A DNA stretch of 11,603 bases from a candidate division WOR-1 bacterium RIFOXYB2_FULL_48_7. Its GTDB lineage: Bacteria; Margulisbacteria; WOR-1; O2-12-FULL-45-9; XYB2-FULL-48-7. Location: positions 1 to 11,603 of the forward strand of contig MEUF01000029.1 of assembly GCA_001771615.1 (NCBI GenBank), written 5' to 3'. The notes below the pieces were generated by a model. That model was not told the DNA's origin. It did no database searches and saw only the letters and a program-made list of their open reading frames with translations. Every line of letters starts with the position of its first letter. Position 1 is the first letter of the stretch. Shown here in pieces: positions 6,857-11,603 of the stretch. The translations under genes were made by a program, and so were the position numbers.

Positions 6857-8557
6857 TCAGCTGTTTTTACCGGAAATTAATTTTTCAATCTGTTTCTTGG
6901 CAAAAGGTGTTTTGGAAATTATTTCGGCCGCTTCAGCCCTGGTAAAGAAAGCATCCGGCTTAAACGGCTGGCCATTTAAATAATCAAAAAATCCGCTCAT
7001 TTTATCGGCCGAGATAGCCGGCGCCGCCCAATGGTCTGGAGCAACATCAGCATACGGTTTTGTAGTTATGCTTGGTTTTACATAAATTCCCGAAAATTTG
7101 GCCAGAACAACCGCCATCTGGGCCCGGCTGATTCGGCTCTCGGGCTGGAAGTTGCCGTCGGGAAAGCCCTGGAAGTAGCCCCGTTCAACGGCCAAACTGA
7201 TAAAGGGGGCTTCAAACGCCTGGCTGGCAACATCGGCAAACTGGAATTTGACTTCCTTGGCAATCTCAAAACCCTTGGCCTTGACCAGCAAGACCGCCAA
7301 TTCACCCCGCGTAATCTCTTTATTCGGCCGGAAGGTCTCGTCGGAATAGCCGTCCATGATATTTAAAGTCGCCAGGTATTCAATCGGTTTGCGTGCCCAA
7401 AAATCTTCTGCCACGTCAGCAAATTGCTTGAGCGGCGGCTTAGGAACGATTTCCGGCACCGGGATGGTTAATTTATCCTTGTTCAGGTTTTTTCTGACCG
7501 GTTTGTCGATCAGCTGCGCCCCTTCACGATAACCGATGGAAAAAAAGTGAGTGGCATTTTCTCCCACATCACCGAACTGGTGATAGGCATAATCAAAAGT
7601 TATTCCCGACAAGTTGAGCCCGATCCCGGCAGAATAGTTATTATCCACGCCGACCCCGCTTTCTCCAGCTTTTGGTTTTTGATCCAGGCCGACACGAAAA
7701 GCAATTGCTTCCATCGGCCAGAACTCTGTCCCGATATGCCAGGTCGCCGGCTTATTGTCCTCACGATAACTTTCGTAATCAACCAGCAGATCAAGTTTCT
7801 GGTCCGGATTGAGCCGCCAGCCCGGTTGGCCGATCAGTTTAAACCTGGCCCCGGCATGGGTGGTCATGGGAATTGATTCAACAATTTCCGGGTTGCCGCC
7901 ACGGGCTTTCCAGACAAATTTCCCGCCAAAAGAGGTTGGTAAAAAGTTTTTTAGGTTTAAGCCCAAATTCAACCAATTATTAACATCCCAAAGTAAACCC
8001 AGGTCGGCATCCATGCCACCGCCGGCCACATCTTGCATCGGCGTCCCCCCACCGGCATAACCCTGCAGCATAAATTTTAGGTTAGTCCCGATGGAAAAAT
8101 TACTTCCGGCATTGTTCCGTAAAAAACGGCTTAGTTTTGAACCATAAGACAAAAAGATCAGGCTGTTGTTATATTCGGCATAAGGCGAGTCCGAGCGCAG
8201 TTTGACTTCCAAGCTGGCGCCGCTTCCCTCGATGGTGGTCATGGGAATACTCCCCACGGAAACATTAACAAAACCGATTCCGACCTTGCCGATCGGCGAC
8301 AAATCGGCCGCACCAAGCATCACATAATTGGCATCCGACATCATCTGCCCGGTCATGCTGACAATATTAAGATTATTATTGCGGCCCAACCCGGCCGGAT
8401 TGGTAAAAATCGCGCTGGCATCGTCAGCCAAGCCAACAAAGGCGCGGCCCAAACCAAGCGGCCGGGCTCCTTCGCCAATTTCACTGATATCCAGGGCGGC
8501 AAAAGCACTGCTCGCCAACAGGCAAACAGCGGCGACAAAGAGTAATTTGTCTCGCAT
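6857..8557 (-). CDS. Outer-membrane barrel (PorV/UPF0164-like) fused to three C-terminal SLH domains
   Basis: A 566-residue protein. Residues 1-20 are a Sec signal peptide with an AFA cleavage site. Residues 23-350 begin with the PorV/UPF0164-type block (GARPLGLGRAFVGLADDASA, then IFTNPAGLG) and continue with alternating, aromatic-rich beta strands typical of an outer-membrane barrel. A Pro/Lys linker (about 352-378) leads to three SLH domains at about 379-430, 438-490 and 500-550. Each starts FADV or YADV, and they contain the motifs TRGE, SRAQ and TRAE. SLH domains of other diderms bind peptidoglycan-linked, often pyruvylated polymers, so the likely role is to tether the outer membrane to the cell wall, with the barrel in the membrane and the SLH part in the periplasm. 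The ATG at 8557 has no Shine-Dalgarno sequence, but a promoter sits right before it. The gene appears monocistronic. The barrel's cargo or channel function is unknown. Confidence 0.85.
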   Translation of the reverse strand: MRDKLLFVAAVCLLASSAFAALDISEIGEGARPLGLGRAFVGLADDASAIFTNPAGLGRNNNLNIVSMTGQMMSDANYVMLGAADLSPIGKVGIGFVNVSVGSIPMTTIEGSGASLEVKLRSDSPYAEYNNSLIFLSYGSKLSRFLRNNAGSNFSIGTNLKFMLQGYAGGGTPMQDVAGGGMDADLGLLWDVNNWLNLGLNLKNFLPTSFGGKFVWKARGGNPEIVESIPMTTHAGARFKLIGQPGWRLNPDQKLDLLVDYESYREDNKPATWHIGTEFWPMEAIAFRVGLDQKPKAGESGVGVDNNYSAGIGLNLSGITFDYAYHQFGDVGENATHFFSIGYREGAQLIDKPVRKNLNKDKLTIPVPEIVPKPPLKQFADVAEDFWARKPIEYLATLNIMDGYSDETFRPNKEITRGELAVLLVKAKGFEIAKEVKFQFADVASQAFEAPFISLAVERGYFQGFPDGNFQPESRISRAQMAVVLAKFSGIYVKPSITTKPYADVAPDHWAAPAISADKMSGFFDYLNGQPFKPDAFFTRAEAAEIISKTPFAKKQIEKLISGKNS

Positions 8558-8564
8558 TATTTTT

Positions 8565-8593
8565 ATTATCTAACTTAACCCCTATCCTGTCAA
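8565..8593 (-). promoter_or_regulatory. Strong sigma70-type promoter of the barrel/SLH gene, predicted leaderless
   Basis: On the minus strand, TTGACA (8593-8588), 17 bases, then GATAAT (8570-8565). Seven A/T bases separate the -10 box from ATG 8557, so transcription should start at or within a base of the start codon. The -35 box overlaps that of the divergent lepA promoter. Confidence 0.72.
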
Positions 8594-8615
8594 CTTCTAT
8601 TAATTATGTTAGAAT
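8587..8615 (+). promoter_or_regulatory. Candidate extended -10 promoter of lepA
   Basis: CTGTCA (8587-8592), 17 bases, then TAGAAT (8610-8615) preceded by TG at 8607-8608, giving an extended -10 motif TGTTAGAAT. The start point would be near 8622, five bases before the lepA ATG, and no Shine-Dalgarno sequence precedes that ATG. The -35 is only a 4/6 match, but the extended -10 compensates. Confidence 0.55.
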
Positions 8616-8626
8616 GATCAAGTAAA

Positions 8627-10405
8627 ATGCTCGACAAGATAAGAAATTTTTCCATCATTGCCCACATCGACCACGGGAAATCAACCCTGGCCGATCGTCT
8701 GCTGGAATATACCGGGACCATTGAAAAACGGCAGATGAAAGAACAGGTCCTGGATACCATGGACTTGGAACGTGAGCGGGGGATCACCATCAAAGCCCAA
8801 GCGATTCGTATCGACTACAATGGCTATACCCTGAATTTAATTGACACCCCCGGCCATGTCGATTTTTCCTATGAAGTTTCCCGCTCGCTTGCCGCCTGCG
8901 AAGGGGCGCTATTGATTATCGATGCCACCCAGGGGATTGAGGCCCAAACCCTGGCCAACGCTTATCTGGCCTTGAATAATAATTTGACGATTATCCCGGT
9001 CATTAACAAAATTGATCTGCCTAATGCAGAAATCGACAAGGCCCTGGAAGAGATAAAAAATGTTTTTGGTTTTGACAAGGAAGAGGTTATCCTGGCCAGC
9101 GCCAAAGAAGGGCTCGGCATCAAGGAAATCCTGGAGGCAATTATCGCCAAAATCCCTCACCCAAAAGGGAAAGAAGAAGCCCCGCTCCAAGCCCTAATTT
9201 TTGACTCCCACTATGACGTTTATCGTGGGGTGGTTGCTTATGTCAGGATTGTGAACGGGGTAATGAAAACAGGGACAAAGGTCAAAATGATGGGCAGTGG
9301 GATTGATTATGAGGTCCTGGAAGTTGGCTCCCTCAAACTTGGTTTTGTCCCGAGGCAAGAATTGCCAGCCGGCGAGGTCGGCTATTTAATTTCTGGAGTC
9401 AAAAATGTCCGCGAGTGCCGGGTTGGTGATACGATCACAGAAACGGCCCGACCGGCGCAAGAGGCCCTCCCTGGTTATAAGCCGATCAAGCCGATGGTTT
9501 ATTGCGGTATATATCCAGTCAATCCCGGTGATTTTGAACACCTCAAAGATTCTCTGGAAAAGCTACAGCTCAATGACGCCGCCCTCTTCTATGAACCGGA
9601 AACTTCGGCCGCCCTGGGGTTTGGTTTTCGCTGCGGCTTTCTCGGGCTGCTTCATTTGGAAATTGTCCAGGAACGGTTGGAGCGCGAATACAATATCGAC
9701 CTGATTGCCACTGCCCCCAACGTCATTTACAAAATTAACTTTCAGCATAAACCATCGCTCATGATTGATAATCCGGCCGATTTTCCTGATCCCTCGGAAA
9801 TTGAAAGCATCGAGGAGCCCTACAGCAAGGTCACCCTCTTCTCCCCGAGCGAATATGTTGGCGGGCTGATGTCCCTGGCCACAGATAAGCGCGGAATATT
9901 TAAAGGGATGGAATATCTGGACCCGACCCGCGTCATGCTCACCTATGAAATCCCCTTGGCCGAATTAATCTCGGAATTCCATGACATCATGAAATCGGTC
10001 TCGCGCGGCTACGCTTCAATGGATTATGAAATTATCGGTTATCTGCCATCTGACCTGGTCAAACTTGATGTCCTGTTAAATGGTGAACCGGTCGATGCAC
10101 TGTCAACCCTGGTCCATAGGGAAAAAGCTTACTATCGCGGCAAGCGCCTGGTGGAAAAACTGAAAGAGGTAATTCCCCGGCACCAATTTCAGATACCGAT
10201 CCAAGCCTCGATCGGCAGTAAGATCATCGCCCGAGAAACCAAGCCGGCTTTGCGCAAAGATGTTTTAGCCAAATGTTATGGCGGGGACATTACCCGCAAA
10301 CGGAAGCTACTTGAAAAACAGAAAGAGGGAAAACGCCGCATGAAAAGGGTCGGCGCGGTTGATGTCCCACAGGAAGCTTTCATGGCCGTGTTACGGATCA
10401 GCTAA
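8627..10405 (+). CDS. lepA: Elongation factor 4 (LepA), ribosome-associated GTPase
   Basis: A 592-residue translational GTPase, complete at the usual LepA length of about 600. All G motifs are intact: AHIDHGKST (12-20), RGIT (51-54) with the preceding DLERE, DTPGH (73-77), NKID (127-130) and SAK (158-160). They are followed by the EF-G-like domains II, III and V. The LepA-specific C-terminal domain is present and ends with the characteristic CYGGDITRKRKLLEKQKEGK stretch and a VPQEAFMAVL tail. LepA acts on ribosomes in the cytoplasm, with roles proposed in back-translocation and in initiation or subunit maturation. The gene precedes hemW by three bases, and both precede hrcA, the same order as in Bacillus-type genomes. 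The ATG at 8627 opens the conserved MLDKIRNFSIIAHIDHGKS start. There is no Shine-Dalgarno sequence. Confidence 0.98.
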   Translation: MLDKIRNFSIIAHIDHGKSTLADRLLEYTGTIEKRQMKEQVLDTMDLERERGITIKAQAIRIDYNGYTLNLIDTPGHVDFSYEVSRSLAACEGALLIIDATQGIEAQTLANAYLALNNNLTIIPVINKIDLPNAEIDKALEEIKNVFGFDKEEVILASAKEGLGIKEILEAIIAKIPHPKGKEEAPLQALIFDSHYDVYRGVVAYVRIVNGVMKTGTKVKMMGSGIDYEVLEVGSLKLGFVPRQELPAGEVGYLISGVKNVRECRVGDTITETARPAQEALPGYKPIKPMVYCGIYPVNPGDFEHLKDSLEKLQLNDAALFYEPETSAALGFGFRCGFLGLLHLEIVQERLEREYNIDLIATAPNVIYKINFQHKPSLMIDNPADFPDPSEIESIEEPYSKVTLFSPSEYVGGLMSLATDKRGIFKGMEYLDPTRVMLTYEIPLAELISEFHDIMKSVSRGYASMDYEIIGYLPSDLVKLDVLLNGEPVDALSTLVHREKAYYRGKRLVEKLKEVIPRHQFQIPIQASIGSKIIARETKPALRKDVLAKCYGGDITRKRKLLEKQKEGKRRMKRVGAVDVPQEAFMAVLRIS

Positions 10406-10408
10406 GAT

Positions 10409-11482
10409 ATGCCTGACGTCTCCTCGCTATATATCCATGTTCCTTTTTGCCGGCAGAAATGCAACTACTGCGACTTTATCTCGCTCGCCGGGAAAGAAGA
10501 CTTAATTGATCAATACGTCGATTCTCTCATCAGAGAAATATCCGAAAAATTAACCAAAGAGACACAACTAAAAACCATCTATTTTGGCGGCGGGACACCA
10601 ACCCTCCTCTCGCCGCAACACTTTTCCAGGATTTTGGAAACTGTGAGCTGGACGCCATCTTCCGAAATTACGGTAGAGGCTAATCCTGGGACAGCCAGCC
10701 TGGAAAAATTAAAAATTCTCCGTGACTTAGGGATTAATCGACTTTCGCTTGGCGTTCAATCATTCAATGATACCCACTTAAAAACCTTAGGGCGAATTCA
10801 CGACTCTAATCAGGCCTTGAAGTTCTATCGGGATGCCCGGACTGCCGGCTTTGAAAATATTAACCTTGACCTGATCTTTGCCCTACCCAATCAAACCCTG
10901 GCCGAGTGGCAGGCCGACCTGCAACAAGCTATTGGCCTGCGACCAACTCACCTTTCTACCTACAACCTGATTATTGAAGAAAATACCCCCCTACACTCCC
11001 AAATCCGCACTCCAACAAGCCAGCTTTCCCCCCCCAGCGAGGATGAGGAGGCAGAGATGTATGAATATGCAATTGACACCTTTCTTCAGGCCGGTTACAA
11101 ACAGTATGAAATTAGTAATTTTGCCCAGCCAAATTTTGAATGTCGCCATAACATTAATTATTGGCAGATGGGGAATTGGCAGGGAGTTGGCGTTGGAGCC
11201 CATTCACACGTCGACGGAAAGATCTGGGCTGGCACCAGCAGTCTTGAAGAATACTGCCAACAGGAAAGAGAACTTATTACCAGAAATACCATTTCTGCCG
11301 GCGAAGTGATTATGATGGGGCTAAGGCTGCTGATGGGCATTCCGGCAACAAAGTTTTGTGGTTTTGAAAAAGAGGTTTCCGGGTTAATTGAAGAGGGGTT
11401 AATGGAAGCACATGAAAACAACTACCGCTTAACCAATAGAGGATTATTCCTGGGCAACCAGGTTTTCGCCCACTTTGTCTGA
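10409..11482 (+). CDS. hemW: HemW, radical-SAM heme chaperone (HemN-like)
   Basis: A 357-residue radical-SAM protein of the coproporphyrinogen oxidase-like family. Cys14, Cys18 and Cys21 form the CxxxCxxC cluster motif in YIHVPFCRQKCNYCDF. The CDF following it, instead of the HemN CxC, points to HemW. Further motifs are YFGGGTPTLL (58-67, SAM binding), VEANPG (89-94), RLSLGVQSF (111-119), GRIHD (128-132), LDLIFALPNQT (153-163) and HNINYW (247-252), which matches the HNxxYW motif linked to heme binding in HemW. The C-terminal domain is present to the end (LTNRGLFLGNQVF). HemW is thought to deliver heme to membrane acceptors and is often mislabelled as oxygen-independent coproporphyrinogen oxidase. 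The start lies three bases after the lepA stop with only a weak ribosome site, so coupling to lepA is likely. No terminator is visible before the hrcA promoter. Confidence 0.95.
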   Translation: MPDVSSLYIHVPFCRQKCNYCDFISLAGKEDLIDQYVDSLIREISEKLTKETQLKTIYFGGGTPTLLSPQHFSRILETVSWTPSSEITVEANPGTASLEKLKILRDLGINRLSLGVQSFNDTHLKTLGRIHDSNQALKFYRDARTAGFENINLDLIFALPNQTLAEWQADLQQAIGLRPTHLSTYNLIIEENTPLHSQIRTPTSQLSPPSEDEEAEMYEYAIDTFLQAGYKQYEISNFAQPNFECRHNINYWQMGNWQGVGVGAHSHVDGKIWAGTSSLEEYCQQERELITRNTISAGEVIMMGLRLLMGIPATKFCGFEKEVSGLIEEGLMEAHENNYRLTNRGLFLGNQVFAHFV

Positions 11483-11485
11483 ATA

Positions 11486-11515
11486 TTGACAGCAACTTCT
11501 GCATAATGCTATAAT
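11486..11515 (+). promoter_or_regulatory. Consensus sigma70 promoter of hrcA
   Basis: TTGACA at 11486-11491 and TATAAT at 11510-11515, 18 bases apart: both boxes match the consensus perfectly. The -35 begins three bases after the hemW stop. The start point would be near 11522, inside the CIRCE operator, leaving a leader of about 20 bases. Confidence 0.85.
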
Positions 11516-11541
11516 TAGCACTCAACATTAGAGAGTGCTAA
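11515..11541 (+). promoter_or_regulatory. CIRCE operator (HrcA binding site)
   Basis: A perfect inverted repeat, TTAGCACTC at 11515-11523, a 9-base spacer, and GAGTGCTAA at 11533-11541. It equals the consensus CIRCE element bound by the HrcA repressor. The left arm shares the final T of the -10 box and covers the predicted start point, so bound HrcA should block RNA polymerase. It implies autoregulated, heat-inducible expression of hrcA and any chaperone genes behind it. Confidence 0.97.
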
Positions 11542-11542
11542 C

Positions 11543-11603
11543 ATGATGAAACAAATCGAATTAGACGAGCGCAAAAAAAAGATCCTGGAAGCCATTGTCC
11601 GGG
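11543..11603 (+). CDS. hrcA: Heat-inducible transcription repressor HrcA, N-terminal fragment (runs off window)
   Basis: Twenty codons are visible: MMKQIELDERKKKILEAIVR. The LDERKKKILEAIVR part matches the start of the HrcA winged-helix DNA-binding domain, which typically reads L-x-x-R-x-x-x-I-L-x-x-I-V. The CIRCE element ends one base before the ATG, and the order lepA-hemW-hrcA is a known arrangement that usually continues with grpE and dnaK, so the identification is firm despite the short length. Two ATGs follow each other (11543 and 11546). GAGAG at 11531-11535, formed partly by the right CIRCE arm, could serve as ribosome binding site for either. Confidence 0.9.
   Translation, partial: MMKQIELDERKKKILEAIVR

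Noticed and set aside
6853..6860. Palindrome CTGATCAG as a bidirectional terminator
   Set aside because: Eight bases without a loop and with no adjacent hairpin of useful length; it arises from the two abutting stop codons.
7031..7366. Plus-strand frame of 111 codons opposite the SLH domains
   Set aside because: The minus strand encodes clear SLH domains here, and the plus-strand product has no recognisable feature.
10409..11482. Oxygen-independent coproporphyrinogen III oxidase (HemN)
   Set aside because: The cluster motif is CxxxCxxC followed by DF without the extra CxC cysteine, the length is short, and the HNxxYW motif points to HemW.

Overview
The window is densely coding (about 97%), has no recognisable mobile element, tRNA, rRNA or CRISPR array, and uses the standard code at roughly balanced base composition. 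The gene content suggests a diderm (outer-membrane-bearing), anaerobic, H2-metabolising bacterium. It carries a PorV-like outer-membrane barrel fused to S-layer homology (SLH) domains, a group 4 [NiFe]-hydrogenase (Hyf/Hyc-type) membrane module, and the lepA-hemW-hrcA order known from Firmicutes. From general knowledge this mix fits lineages near Cyanobacteria such as WOR-1 (Saganbacteria) or Margulisbacteria. That placement is inference; nothing in the window proves it.

Region 1 (1-5013, minus strand) is an operon reading right to left: hyfB-like antiporter subunit, hyfC-like (NuoH-like) subunit, hyfE-like subunit, hyfF-like antiporter subunit, and the first 70 codons of a hyfG-like large subunit with a NuoC-type N-terminus, cut by the window edge. 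Together these form the ion-translocating membrane arm of an energy-converting hydrogenase plus the start of its peripheral arm. The genes are packed with gaps of -1 to +2 bases, and the last codons of each gene encode the Shine-Dalgarno sequence of the next.

Region 2 (5139-6856, plus strand) is divergent from the hyf operon. It encodes a secreted lipoprotein with a Thr/Ser-rich stalk and a kelch-like, probably six-bladed beta-propeller, followed two bases later by an uncharacterised protein with two membrane helices.

Region 3 (6857-8557, minus strand) is one large outer-membrane barrel/SLH gene that meets region 2 stop codon to stop codon with no base between.

Region 4 (8627-11603, plus strand) holds lepA (EF4), hemW (radical-SAM heme chaperone) and, behind a consensus promoter with a perfect CIRCE operator, the first 20 codons of hrcA, the heat-shock repressor.

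The most interesting pattern is regulatory. Genes first in their transcription unit have sigma70-like promoters whose -10 box lies only about 6-13 bases before the start codon, with no Shine-Dalgarno sequence, so their mRNAs should be leaderless or nearly so. Genes inside the hyf operon have good Shine-Dalgarno sequences. Two of these promoters, for the barrel/SLH gene and lepA, are divergent and share one -35 element. I see no clear evidence of an entirely new enzymatic system; the least explained protein-level items are the barrel-SLH fusion and the propeller lipoprotein/membrane protein pair.
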